Under the pieces are notes generated by a model. It saw only the letters and a program-made list of their open reading frames with translations, ran no database searches and was not told where the DNA came from. A DNA stretch of 64,000 nucleotides from Pseudarthrobacter sp. W1I19 (GTDB taxonomy: Bacteria; Actinomycetota; Actinomycetes; Actinomycetales; Micrococcaceae), in the NCBI RefSeq assembly GCF_030817835.1, contig NZ_JAUSZR010000001.1:2170001-2234000 (forward strand), written 5' to 3'. The position numbers were made by a program, and so were the translations under genes. Below, one piece after another: positions 25,498 through 34,233 of this stretch (within the stretch, counting starts at the first letter, position 1; every line of letters starts with the position of its first letter).

Positions 25498-27054
25498 TCA
25501 CTGCTGCTGCTCCGACTGGCGGTCGCGCCAGTTACTCTCCACGGGCCACACGGACACGCGTTCGCGGACGGAGATGGAGGGCCTCGGCACGGTTTCCACC
25601 GGCACCTGGGGCGAATCCGCCAGGACCCAGGTGTCCTTGGAACCGCCGCCCTGGCTGGAGTTCACGATCAGGGACCCTTCCTTCAGCGCCACGCGGGTCA
25701 GGCCGCCGGGAAGAACCCAGACGTTGTCGCCGTCGTTCACTGCGAAAGGCCGCAGGTCCACGTGTCGGGGGCCGAATTTGTCGCCGCTCAGCGTGGGCAC
25801 CGTGGAAAGCTGCAGGACGGGCTGCGCAATCCAGCCGCGGGGGTCGGCGATGACCCGCTGGCGCAGGGCGTCGAGCTCGTCCTTGGAGGCGTCCGGGCCG
25901 ATCACCAGGCCCTTGCCCCCGGACCCGTCCACCGGCTTGACCACCAGTTCGGAGAGGTTGTCCAGCGTGTACTCCCGCGCTTCCTTTTCCTCGAGGCGGT
26001 AGGTGTCCACGTTGGCGATAATGGGCTCCTCACTGAGGTAATAGCGGATCAGGTCAGGGACGTAACTGTAAACCAGTTTGTCGTCGGCAACGCCATTACC
26101 CACGGCGTTGGCGATGGTCACCCCGCCAGCCCTGGCCGCGTTCACGAGGCCGGGGCAACCGAGCATGGAATCCGCCCGGAACTGCAGCGGATCCAGGAAG
26201 TCGTCGTCGATCCGCTTGTAAATCACGTCCACACGCTGCTCGCCGGCCGTGGTGCGCATGTACACGCGGTTGCCGCGGCAGATAAGGTCGCGGCCTTCCA
26301 CCAGTTCAACACCCATCAGGCCGGCAAGCAGCGTGTGCTCAAAGTAGGCGCTGTTGAACACGCCGGGAGTGAGCACGACGACGGTGGGATCGTCCACGCC
26401 GGCGGGTGCGGTTTTGCGCAGGGCTGAGAGGAGCCGGCGGGGGTATTCCTCCACCGGCCGGATGAGCTGCTGCCCGAAGGCTTCGGGCAGGCCCTTAGCC
26501 ATGGCACGCCGGTTCTCCAGGACGTAGCTCACGCCGGAGGGCACGCGCACGTTATCCTCCAGGACGCGGAACGTTCCGGCGGCATCGCGGACCACGTCAA
26601 TGCCCGAGATGTGCACGCGGACACCGCCGGCCGGCTCAAAGCCGTGCACCTGGCGGTGGAAGTGCGCGCTGGTGGTCACCAGCTGCCGCGGGATCACGCC
26701 GTCGGACACCACGGTCATCTTGTCGTACACGTCGTTGAGGAAGGCCTCGAGCGCGCGCACGCGCTGCGCGACGCCGCGTTCCAGCACATCCCATTCCGCC
26801 GCGGGGATGACGCGCGGGACGATGTCCAGCGGGAACGGGCGCTCCTCGCCGGCGAAATCAAAAGTGACGCCACGGTCCAGGAAGGTGCGGGCCATCGAGT
26901 CGGCGCGTGCGCTGACATCGGCGAGTGAGAGCTTGCGAAGGGCGTCCGCTACTTGCCCATAGGAGCCCCGGGCCTGCTGCCCGGGGGCAAACATCTCGTC
27001 GTAGGCTCCGTTCCGGCCGGCGGCCACGGAGTAATCCTGGAATAGGTCTGACAT
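25498..27054 (-). CDS. Circularly permuted ATP-grasp peptide ligase-like protein
   Basis: A 518-residue type 2 circularly permuted ATP-grasp protein (DUF404/DUF407). Features: YDEMFAPGQQARGSY near the N-terminus, HISGIDVVRDAAGTFRVLEDNVRVPSGVSY with acidic metal ligands, and ELVVKPVDGSGGKGLVIGP as the permuted phosphate-binding loop. ATP-grasp enzymes activate a carboxylate and join it to an amine. I chose the ATG before SDLFQDY, which matches family starts; ATGs 12 and 15 codons upstream are alternatives. It is the first gene of the trio with alpha-E and transglutaminase genes. Confidence 0.9.
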   Translation of the reverse strand: MSDLFQDYSVAAGRNGAYDEMFAPGQQARGSYGQVADALRKLSLADVSARADSMARTFLDRGVTFDFAGEERPFPLDIVPRVIPAAEWDVLERGVAQRVRALEAFLNDVYDKMTVVSDGVIPRQLVTTSAHFHRQVHGFEPAGGVRVHISGIDVVRDAAGTFRVLEDNVRVPSGVSYVLENRRAMAKGLPEAFGQQLIRPVEEYPRRLLSALRKTAPAGVDDPTVVVLTPGVFNSAYFEHTLLAGLMGVELVEGRDLICRGNRVYMRTTAGEQRVDVIYKRIDDDFLDPLQFRADSMLGCPGLVNAARAGGVTIANAVGNGVADDKLVYSYVPDLIRYYLSEEPIIANVDTYRLEEKEAREYTLDNLSELVVKPVDGSGGKGLVIGPDASKDELDALRQRVIADPRGWIAQPVLQLSTVPTLSGDKFGPRHVDLRPFAVNDGDNVWVLPGGLTRVALKEGSLIVNSSQGGGSKDTWVLADSPQVPVETVPRPSISVRERVSVWPVESNWRDRQSEQQQ

Positions 27055-27167
27055 GTCCACAAGCCAACCATCTTTTTGTTTCGAATTCATTACTGCCATC
27101 CATTCTGGCGTGTTGGCGCAGGCCGCCTGGTTCGTGGATTCAGGAACTTTTCCGGCACAGTAGGTGA

Positions 27168-28220
27168 GTGCCAGTCAGCAGAAGCCTCCCAGCCCCGGGC
27201 CCGGGCCTCCCCGAACATGCTGACCGGCTGATCCCGGGGCTGGCCACGGCGGCCCTTGCGCTGGCTGTTGCCTTCCTCGTGCACCGCCTGGTTCCCGCGC
27301 TTCCGGCCATGACGCTGGCCGTGGTTTTGGGCGTCCTCGCAGCCAACCTGCCCGCGGCCGGGGTCTGGACCGCCGGAAGGGCCCGCCCCGGGCTGGACTT
27401 CGCCGGAAAACACCTGATGCGCGGCGGCATCGTCCTGCTGGGGCTGAAGGTGAGCGTCATGGACGTGCTGGGGCTGGGCTGGCTTGCCTTGGTCCTGATT
27501 GCCGGGGTGGTCGCCGCCAGTTTCGGCGGCACCTACCTGATCTCCCGGCTGTTCCGTCTTCCGCCCGTGACCTCGCTCCTGGTGGCGACCGGGTTCTCGA
27601 TTTGTGGTGCTTCAGCCATCGGAGCCATGGCCGCGGTGCGCCGGATCCGGCACGTGGACACCGTCCTTCCGGTGGCGCTGGTGACGCTGTGCGGGACGCT
27701 TGCCATCGGCGTCCTGCCCTTGCTGGTCCACCCTCTTCAGCTTTCCGCGCCCGCGTTTGGGGCCTGGACGGGCGCGTCCGTTCACGACGTTGGCCAAGTG
27801 GTGGCCACGGCGCAAACTGCGGGAACGGCAGCACTGGGCATCGCCGTGGTGGTTAAACTCACCCGGGTGCTGCTGCTGGCGCCCGTGACAGCCATAGCCG
27901 GAGCACACCACCGACAGGCCATGCGGTCCGGCCCCGACAACGATGCTCAGGCGAAGCTGCCGCCCGTGGTCCCATTGTTCGTCCTGGGCTTCATGGCCAT
28001 GGTGGGCCTGCGTTCCACAGAGTGGCTGGGCGCCGGGTGGCTGGAGGCAGGGGCGGCGCTGCAGGACATCCTGCTCGGTGCCGCGCTGTTCGGTCTGGGC
28101 TCGGCGGTGCGGATCCGCACCCTGATGCTCACCGGCGGACGCGCGCTCCTGGCAGCCCTTGCATCCTGGCTCCTGATTGCCCTCCTGGGGCTGGCGGCCG
28201 CCCTGCTGATCACTGCGTGA
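27168..28220 (+). CDS. YeiH/UPF0324 family putative sulfate exporter
   Basis: A 350-residue integral membrane protein with about ten hydrophobic segments. Signatures of the YeiH family are FAGKHLMRGGIVLLGLKVS, LLVATGFSICGASAIGAM and GASVHDVGQVVATAQ. The family (PF03601) is annotated as putative sulfate exporter by weak evidence. The GTG start follows AGGTGA closely and is uncertain. It is divergent from the ATP-grasp trio and 33 bases upstream of pepN; no functional link with either is apparent. Confidence 0.88.
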   Translation: MPVSRSLPAPGPGLPEHADRLIPGLATAALALAVAFLVHRLVPALPAMTLAVVLGVLAANLPAAGVWTAGRARPGLDFAGKHLMRGGIVLLGLKVSVMDVLGLGWLALVLIAGVVAASFGGTYLISRLFRLPPVTSLLVATGFSICGASAIGAMAAVRRIRHVDTVLPVALVTLCGTLAIGVLPLLVHPLQLSAPAFGAWTGASVHDVGQVVATAQTAGTAALGIAVVVKLTRVLLLAPVTAIAGAHHRQAMRSGPDNDAQAKLPPVVPLFVLGFMAMVGLRSTEWLGAGWLEAGAALQDILLGAALFGLGSAVRIRTLMLTGGRALLAALASWLLIALLGLAAALLITA

Positions 28221-28253
28221 TATTGGCCACCCGCCCCGTGATTAGATAGCTGG

Positions 28254-30875
28254 GTGTCACATGAGAATCTGCAGCGCGATGAAGCTGCCGCCCGGTCAGC
28301 CCTGATCAACACCACCAGCTATGACGTTTCGCTGGACGTGCGGCAGGCACCGGACCCGGACGTGGCCGGCTATCCCACCAGCAGCGTGATCAACTTCACC
28401 GCCGAGCCCGGTGCCTCAACGTTCCTGGACTTCATCGGCAGCGAGGTGCACAGCGTGGTCCTGAACGGCAAGGGCCTTCGCGTGGATGAGGTGGTGGACG
28501 GCGCCAGGATCAGGCTGGAGAAGCTGCAGGCCGAGAACCAGGTCACCGTTACCGGAACTGCCCTCTACAGCCGCTCCGGTGAGGGAATGCACCGGTTCGT
28601 GGACCCTGCCGATGGGCAGTGCTACCTCTACACCCAGTACGAGCCGGCCGACGCCCGCCGGGTTTTCGCCAACTTTGAACAGCCCGACCTCAAAGCCACC
28701 TACACCTTCCATGTCATGGCGCCCGCGGACTGGCACGTCGTCTCCAACGGGGCGGAGGTTAACCGCACCCTGCTCACGGACGGTTCCGCCACGGCCCGCT
28801 GGGACTTCGCCGCCACAGAGCCCATGTCCACCTACATCACCACCGTGCTGGCCGGGCCGTACTTCAAGGCCGAGGACCGCTGGCAGGCAACGCTCGACGA
28901 CGGGACCTCCCTGGACGTCCCGCTCGCCCTGTACTGCCGCGCCTCTATGGCCGGTTCATTCGACACCGATGAGCTGTTCCGGCTTACCAAAAAAGGCCTG
29001 GACTTCTTCAACCGGCTCTTCGACTACCCCTACCCGTGGGGCAAATACGACCAGGCCTTCGTGCCCGAATACAACCTCGGCGCCATGGAGAACCCCGGCC
29101 TGGTGACGTTCACCGAAAGCTACGTCTTCACCTCCCGTGCCACCGATGCCCAGTACCAGGCGCGGGCCAACACCCTGATGCACGAGATGGCGCACATGTG
29201 GTTCGGCGACCTGGTGACCATGCAGTGGTGGGACGACCTGTGGCTCAAGGAATCCTTCGCCGACTACATGGGCACCCTGGGTGTAGACCGCGCTACGGAC
29301 TGGGACACCGCCTGGGTCAATTTCGCCAACAAACGCAAGGCCTGGGCCTACGTCCAGGACCAGCTGCCCACCACCCATCCCATCGTGGCGGACATCCCGG
29401 ACCTGGAAGCCGCCAAGCAGAACTTCGACGGAATCACTTACGCCAAGGGCGCCTCGGTGCTGAAGCAGCTGGTGGCCTACGTGGGATTCGAATCCTTTAT
29501 CGCCGGCTCTCGTGAATACTTCCGCAAGCACGCCTACGGAAACACGTCCCTGGCCGATCTGCTGGCCGCACTGAGCACCGCTTCCGGGCGGGATCTCGCG
29601 GGCTGGGCGAAGCAGTGGCTGCAGACCTCGGGGATCTCCACGCTGTCCCTGGACTTCGCGGCCGGTGACAAGGTAAGGGACGACGACGGCGCCCCCGGCC
29701 GGGTGGCCATCGTCCAGGAAGCGACGGACCCGGTGACGGGACGCGAAGAGCTGCGGCCGCACCGCCTGCGCGTGGGCTCCTATGATTTTGACGGCGACGG
29801 CGCGCTGGTGCGGACCGGAAGTTTCGAAACGGACGTGGCCGGTGCACGGACGGAACTCCCCCAGCTCGCCGGCCAGCGGCGGCCCGCCCTCCTGCTTGTC
29901 AACGATGATGACCTCACCTATGCCAAGGTCCGGCTGGACCCTGCATCCGAAGCAACCGTGCGGGCATCGCTGGACCGGATTACCGATCCCATGGCCCGGG
30001 CCCTCTGCTGGACGGCGTTGTGGAACTCCGCCCGGGACGGAGAGAGGCCCGCTTCGGGGTACGTGGACGCTGTTGCCGCTTTCGGCCCGGCTGAAACCGG
30101 GATCGGGGTGCTGCTGAACATCCTCGAGAACGCGGGCACCGCCGTCGAACGCTACACCCCGGCCCGGGAACGCGTTGCCGTGCGGGCGTCCTTCCTGGCC
30201 ACCGCGGAGGATGACATGGACCGGGCAAAACCGGGCTCGGACCAGCAGCTTGCCTGGGCGCGGACGCTCGCCACCTTCAGCAGGCATGACAGCTCCATGC
30301 TGCCCCGGCTGAGGGGTTTGTTGGATGGGACAGCGCCCGTGGAAGGCCTGTCGGTGGATGCTGAACTGCGCTGGCACATGTGGCATGCCATGGCTGCAAA
30401 CTGCCAGGCAACGGTGGCTGAGCTGGACGCCGAACTGGCCCGCGACACCACGGCATCAGGACGCGCCGGCCACGCCACGGCCCTCGCCGCCCGGCCCGAT
30501 CCGGACGTCAAAGCCGCGGCATGGAACGCCGCAGTGCACGGGAACGAACTCTCCAATCAGCTGCTGTCCGCCACGATCTCGGGTTTCATGACAGCGCCGG
30601 CGAACCTGCTGGAGCCCTATGTGGAACCGTACTTTGAGTGCCTGCGCAGTGTGTGGGAGGGGCGGAGCATCGAGATCGCGAGCCGGATTGTCCGCGGCCT
30701 TTTCCCGCTGGCCCAGGACTTGGCGGAAGGCACGGAGCCGGTGGACCATCCGGTCATTCGGCGGACGGACGAGTGGCTGGAATCCAATGCGGACGCTCCC
30801 CGTGCTCTGTGCAGGATCATCATCGAGCAGCGCAGCCACTTGCTGCGGGCACTCACCGCACAGGCATCCCGGTAA
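28254..30875 (+). CDS. pepN: Aminopeptidase N (M1 family)
   Basis: An 873-residue zinc aminopeptidase. The exopeptidase motif GAMEN is at residues 276-280 and the zinc site HEMAHMWFGD begins at 310, with the third ligand in WLKESFADYMG about 20 residues on. The N-terminal beta domain, thermolysin-like domain and C-terminal helical ERAP1-like domain fill the usual length of actinobacterial PepN. It removes N-terminal residues from peptides in the cytosol. The GTG start has no ribosome site; TTAGAT six bases upstream is a weak -10 candidate. Convergent with the lipoate ligase gene across a 99-base gap with repeated CGCTGCGCAG words. Confidence 0.96.
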   Translation: MSHENLQRDEAAARSALINTTSYDVSLDVRQAPDPDVAGYPTSSVINFTAEPGASTFLDFIGSEVHSVVLNGKGLRVDEVVDGARIRLEKLQAENQVTVTGTALYSRSGEGMHRFVDPADGQCYLYTQYEPADARRVFANFEQPDLKATYTFHVMAPADWHVVSNGAEVNRTLLTDGSATARWDFAATEPMSTYITTVLAGPYFKAEDRWQATLDDGTSLDVPLALYCRASMAGSFDTDELFRLTKKGLDFFNRLFDYPYPWGKYDQAFVPEYNLGAMENPGLVTFTESYVFTSRATDAQYQARANTLMHEMAHMWFGDLVTMQWWDDLWLKESFADYMGTLGVDRATDWDTAWVNFANKRKAWAYVQDQLPTTHPIVADIPDLEAAKQNFDGITYAKGASVLKQLVAYVGFESFIAGSREYFRKHAYGNTSLADLLAALSTASGRDLAGWAKQWLQTSGISTLSLDFAAGDKVRDDDGAPGRVAIVQEATDPVTGREELRPHRLRVGSYDFDGDGALVRTGSFETDVAGARTELPQLAGQRRPALLLVNDDDLTYAKVRLDPASEATVRASLDRITDPMARALCWTALWNSARDGERPASGYVDAVAAFGPAETGIGVLLNILENAGTAVERYTPARERVAVRASFLATAEDDMDRAKPGSDQQLAWARTLATFSRHDSSMLPRLRGLLDGTAPVEGLSVDAELRWHMWHAMAANCQATVAELDAELARDTTASGRAGHATALAARPDPDVKAAAWNAAVHGNELSNQLLSATISGFMTAPANLLEPYVEPYFECLRSVWEGRSIEIASRIVRGLFPLAQDLAEGTEPVDHPVIRRTDEWLESNADAPRALCRIIIEQRSHLLRALTAQASR

Positions 30876-30974
30876 CAGTCTTTTGTACCGCGCTGCGCAG
30901 TGAAGCCTGTGCTCGCTGCGCAGGGGCAGTCCGTGCCCAGCGAACCTGTGCGTCAGTGCGCAGCCGCGCTGGAC

Positions 30975-32075
30975 TCACGGCACCCGGTGGAGCCATTCGT
31001 CGGTTCCGAACTTTGCAGCCACGCGTTCGCGGGCCGTGGCCAGCTCAGCCTCGGTCAGCTCCGAGGGCGTGGCGCTGTACCGCTCGGCGAAGACTTCCAT
31101 CATGGCCGCGATGATGTCCGGGCGGGCCAGGCCGGTCTGGCGGCGGAGCGGGTCCACCCGTTTCTTGGCGCTGCGGGTGCCCTTGTCCGAGAGCTTTTCC
31201 TTGCCGATGCGCAGCACTTCCACCATCTTGTCGGCGTCGATGTCGTAGCTCATGGTCACGTGGTGCAGCATGCCGCCGTTGGCCAGGCGCTTCTGGGCAG
31301 CCCCGCCGATTTTGCCCTGGTCCGTGGCGATATCGTTCAGCGGGACGTAGAAGGCGGTGATGCCCAGTTTCTCCAGCGCGGCCATGACCCAGGCGTCGAG
31401 GAACGGGTAGGAGTCGGCGAAGCTCAGGCCGTCCACCAGGGTCTGCGGCAGGTACAGCGAGTACGTGATGCAGTTGCCCGCCTCCATAAACATCGCTCCC
31501 CCGCCGCTGATCCGGCGGACCACTTTGATGCCGTGCTTGGCCACTCCGTCCGGGTCCACCTCGTTGCGGTAGGACTGGAAGCTGCCGATCACCGTGGACG
31601 GTTCCTGCCAGTCCCAGAAACGGAGCGTCGGATTGCGGCGGCCGGCGCCCACCTCTTCGGTGAGCACTTCGTCCAGCGCGACGTTGATTTCCGTGGGCAG
31701 GACCGTGGGCGCGATGAGGTTCCAGTGGTGGTCCGCCCAGGATGTGGCCCTGGCCAGTGCGCGGCGGACTGCGATGGCGACGGCGTCGGCAGAGAAGCCG
31801 AACAGGGCCGCATTGGGAGGCAGTGAAGCGGTGACGACGGCGGCAAGCTCGGACGCCGTCATACCTTCCGGCAGTCCCGTGAGGCCGCGGTTGATGTCCA
31901 GGAGTGCCTCGTCCGGCTCAAGGAAAAAATCACCGCTGACGGAGACGTTGGCCAGCAGGCCGTCCGTGACGTCCAGGTCCACCACCACCAGCTTGCCGCC
32001 GGGGACTTTGTACTCGCCGTGCCGGCGGGAAGCGGAATCAGCTGCTGGGGATGGCGTAGCGGTCATGGCTTCCAT
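30975..32075 (-). CDS. Lipoate-protein ligase with accessory domain at the N-terminus
   Basis: A 366-residue protein. The catalytic biotin/lipoate ligase domain occupies about residues 113-340, with VVRRISGGGAMF (RRxSGGG at 187) and the lysine region DQGKIGGAAQKR. Residues 20-112 (KVPGGKLVVVDLDV, SVSGDFFLEPDEAL) resemble the LplA C-terminal accessory domain or archaeal LplB, here placed before the catalytic domain. The enzyme adenylates lipoate and transfers it to E2 or GcvH domains. ATG at codon 4 is an alternative start. It is separate from any lip genes. Confidence 0.85.
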   Translation of the reverse strand: MEAMTATPSPAADSASRRHGEYKVPGGKLVVVDLDVTDGLLANVSVSGDFFLEPDEALLDINRGLTGLPEGMTASELAAVVTASLPPNAALFGFSADAVAIAVRRALARATSWADHHWNLIAPTVLPTEINVALDEVLTEEVGAGRRNPTLRFWDWQEPSTVIGSFQSYRNEVDPDGVAKHGIKVVRRISGGGAMFMEAGNCITYSLYLPQTLVDGLSFADSYPFLDAWVMAALEKLGITAFYVPLNDIATDQGKIGGAAQKRLANGGMLHHVTMSYDIDADKMVEVLRIGKEKLSDKGTRSAKKRVDPLRRQTGLARPDIIAAMMEVFAERYSATPSELTEAELATARERVAAKFGTDEWLHRVP

Positions 32076-32136
32076 CCTGCCCCAGAAAGGCGGCCCGGCG
32101 CCAAGCCGATGCGGCCCCTGCAGACGTTAACGCGAA

Positions 32137-32164
32137 AAGCCCGCACCGTTGCCGGTGCGGGCTT
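32137..32164 (-). terminator. Terminator of rpmE2
   Basis: A 12-base perfect hairpin (AAGCCCGCACCG/CGGTGCGGGCTT, loop of four) downstream of the L31 gene, followed by TTTT on the minus strand. Confidence 0.85.
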
Positions 32165-32190
32165 CCCTGGCAAGCTTGGGCGAAGTGAAT

Positions 32191-32448
32191 TTACTTCTTG
32201 CCGCCGAAGCCCTTGAAGCGAGCGTTGAAGCGCTCGACGCGGCCTGCGGAGTCCATGATGCGCTGCTTGCCCGTGTAGAACGGGTGGGACTCGGAGGAGA
32301 TTTCGACGTCGATGACCGGGTAGGTGTTGCCGTCTTCCCACTCGATGGTCTTCGAGGAAGACACGGTGGACTTGGTCAGGAACTTGACGCCGGAAGCCAG
32401 GTCGTTGAAAACAACAGCTTCGTACTTCGGGTGGATATCAGACTTCAT
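32191..32448 (-). CDS. rpmE2: 50S ribosomal protein L31 type B (zinc-free)
   Basis: An 85-residue L31 type [46 protein letters not shown] and the terminal [13 protein letters not shown]. It has no cysteine at all, so it is the zinc-independent form. AAAGG lies before the ATG; the open frame upstream belongs to the leader. In many actinobacteria this form is induced by zinc shortage through Zur, but I see no obvious Zur palindrome. Instead a 7-base inverted repeat lies in the leader and could act as a ribosomal protein leader. Confidence 0.96.
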   Translation of the reverse strand: MKSDIHPKYEAVVFNDLASGVKFLTKSTVSSSKTIEWEDGNTYPVIDVEISSESHPFYTGKQRIMDSAGRVERFNARFKGFGGKK

Positions 32449-32467
32449 AATGGGACCTTTGTTCGCA

Positions 32468-32487
32468 CAACTGGATTTTGCCAGTTG
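32468..32487 (-). promoter_or_regulatory. Hairpin in the rpmE2 leader
   Basis: CAACTGG/CCAGTTG with a six-base loop sits 20 bases upstream of the rpmE2 start codon. It is a candidate L31 autoregulatory leader element; TATTAT about 65 bases further upstream could be the -10 box. Confidence 0.45.
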
Positions 32488-32600
32488 CCAGGTATGAATG
32501 GGATGGCCGCGTTCCGCGCCGAAAGACTCGGGACGGCCAGCTACCAATAATAGCGGATAAGCACGGTGCCAGCGAACCGGGCAAGGCCCCGCGCCGGAGC

Positions 32601-33422
32601 TTAATTCCGGAGCTCGTCGCGTGGCCGCAGCTCCCAGAACGCCACGGCCGAGGCGGCAGCCACATTGAGCGAATCCACCCCGTTGCGCATGGGGATTTTG
32701 ATCGCGAGGTCGACGGCCGCAAGTGTCTCTGCGCTCATGCCTGCGCCTTCGGTGCCGAGCACCAGGGCCAGTTTCTCCGGATTCTGCGCGGCCACCTTGT
32801 CCACGTCCTGCGCATCATCGGTCAGCTCCAGGGCCGCGACGGTGAAGCCGTGGTCCTTGAGCAGGTGCAGGTCCTGCGGCCAGCTGTTGAGCCGTGCCCA
32901 GGGCACCTGGAAAACGGTGCCCATGCTCACGCGGACACTTCTGCGATAGAGGGGATCGCCGCAGCGGGGCGACACCAGGACGGCGTCGATGTCCAAAGCG
33001 GCGGCCGACCGGAAGATCGCCCCCACATTGGTGTGGTCCACGATGTCCTCCAGCACGGCCACGCGGCGGGCGCCGGCGAGCAGTTCGGGCAACGGCACCG
33101 GGGCGGGACGCTGCATGGCCGCCATGGCGCCGCGGTGGAGATGGAAGCCGGTAATCTCCTCCAGTAGGGCGGCGCTGCCGATAAACGCGGGTACGTCCGG
33201 GTACGCCCGGAGGATGTCCTGGAGATCGTCCAGCCACTTTTCCGCCAGGAAGAACGAGCGCGGCTGGTGCCCGGCTGCCAGCGCACGGCGGAGCACCCGC
33301 GAGGATTCTGCAATGTACATGCCCTCGGCGGGCTCCCGGAGCTTGCGCAGGTGCACGTCCGTGAGCTGGGTGTAGTCGGTCACGCGGGGATCCGCGGCGG
33401 ACTCGAGATAGTGGATTGTCAC
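32601..33422 (-). CDS. TrmH-family RNA methyltransferase (SpoU class)
   Basis: A 273-residue SPOUT methyltransferase. The N-terminal substrate-binding region is followed by the knot domain with the three SpoU motifs: [29 protein letters not shown] and [22 protein letters not shown]. It methylates ribose 2'-OH of an rRNA or tRNA nucleoside using S-adenosylmethionine. The target cannot be assigned. In motif III the usual Asn-Ser-Leu-Asn-Val is Asp-Ser-Leu-Asn-Val. The start is GTG. The TauE gene lies eight bases downstream of its promoter side, in the same direction. Confidence 0.93.
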   Translation of the reverse strand: MTIHYLESAADPRVTDYTQLTDVHLRKLREPAEGMYIAESSRVLRRALAAGHQPRSFFLAEKWLDDLQDILRAYPDVPAFIGSAALLEEITGFHLHRGAMAAMQRPAPVPLPELLAGARRVAVLEDIVDHTNVGAIFRSAAALDIDAVLVSPRCGDPLYRRSVRVSMGTVFQVPWARLNSWPQDLHLLKDHGFTVAALELTDDAQDVDKVAAQNPEKLALVLGTEGAGMSAETLAAVDLAIKIPMRNGVDSLNVAAASAVAFWELRPRDELRN

Positions 33423-33429
33423 CGGGAGA

Positions 33430-34215
33430 TTATTTCAGCAGATTGGCGGTCATGAATCCCAGGGCCACCAGCCCCAGGACGAAGATCACCCCGCGCAGCA
33501 CTGTGGGGGAAAGCCTGCGTCCTACCTTGGCGCCCAGGAGGCCGCCGATGCTTGAGCTGACGGCGATCAGCAGCACAACGAGCCAGTTGATCCGGTCGAA
33601 CGCGAACAGCAGGTAGGAGATGGCGGCCACCAGGTTCACGCCGAGCACCAGGATGTTTTTCATGGCATTGGCGTTTTGGATGGTGCCGGTGAGGAAGACG
33701 CCAAGGATGCCCACCAGCAGGATCCCCTGGGCAGCCACGAAGTAGCCGCCGTAAACCCCGGCAAGGTAGACCAGCACCACCAGGAGGACAGCGTGCCGTT
33801 TGTCCCGCACCGCGTGTTCCGGGTTCTCCTCGCGGTTGCGTACCCAGGCCTGCATGCGCGGCTGGAATACCACCATCAGCAGGGCGAGTACCAGCAGGAC
33901 CGGGGCCACGTAGTGGAAGACCTTTTCCGGCAGGTGCAGGAGCAGCCAGGCGCCGGAGATGCCGCCCAGCAGGGACGCCGGCAGCAGCCGCATCAGTTGC
34001 CGGCCGCGGCCCTTCAGCTCCCGGCGGTAGCCGAACGCTCCGGCAGCCGTCCCGAAAACGAGGCCCATCGCATTGCTCATTGAGGCAACAACGGGTGTGA
34101 CCCCCAGGGCGATGAGGACGGGGAACGTTACCAGGGTGCCGGAGCCCACCACGGCGTTGATAGTGCCGGCCCAGAGGCCGGCGATGGACACAAAGATGCT
34201 GCTGAGGAGATCCAA
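33430..34215 (-). CDS. TauE/SafE family membrane exporter
   Basis: A 261-residue membrane protein of the TauE/SafE (DUF81) family with two homologous halves, each starting with a GxxNAxxGxG-type motif (AGTINAVVGSGTLVTFPVL; VYGGYFVAAQGILLVGILG). About eight membrane segments. These carriers export sulfite, sulfoacetate or related anions; the substrate here is unknown. The start is TTG just downstream of the ABC ATPase gene, with a 6-base hairpin (34227-34241) over the stop of that gene. Confidence 0.88.
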   Translation of the reverse strand: MDLLSSIFVSIAGLWAGTINAVVGSGTLVTFPVLIALGVTPVVASMSNAMGLVFGTAAGAFGYRRELKGRGRQLMRLLPASLLGGISGAWLLLHLPEKVFHYVAPVLLVLALLMVVFQPRMQAWVRNREENPEHAVRDKRHAVLLVVLVYLAGVYGGYFVAAQGILLVGILGVFLTGTIQNANAMKNILVLGVNLVAAISYLLFAFDRINWLVVLLIAVSSSIGGLLGAKVGRRLSPTVLRGVIFVLGLVALGFMTANLLK

Positions 34216-34233
34216 GGTGCTACGGTGCCGCTG

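Noticed and set aside
30876..30974. Repeated CGCTGCGCAG words between pepN and the lipoate ligase gene
   Set aside because: Only two imperfect direct copies with no clear hairpin or T tract; not enough to call a repeat or terminator.
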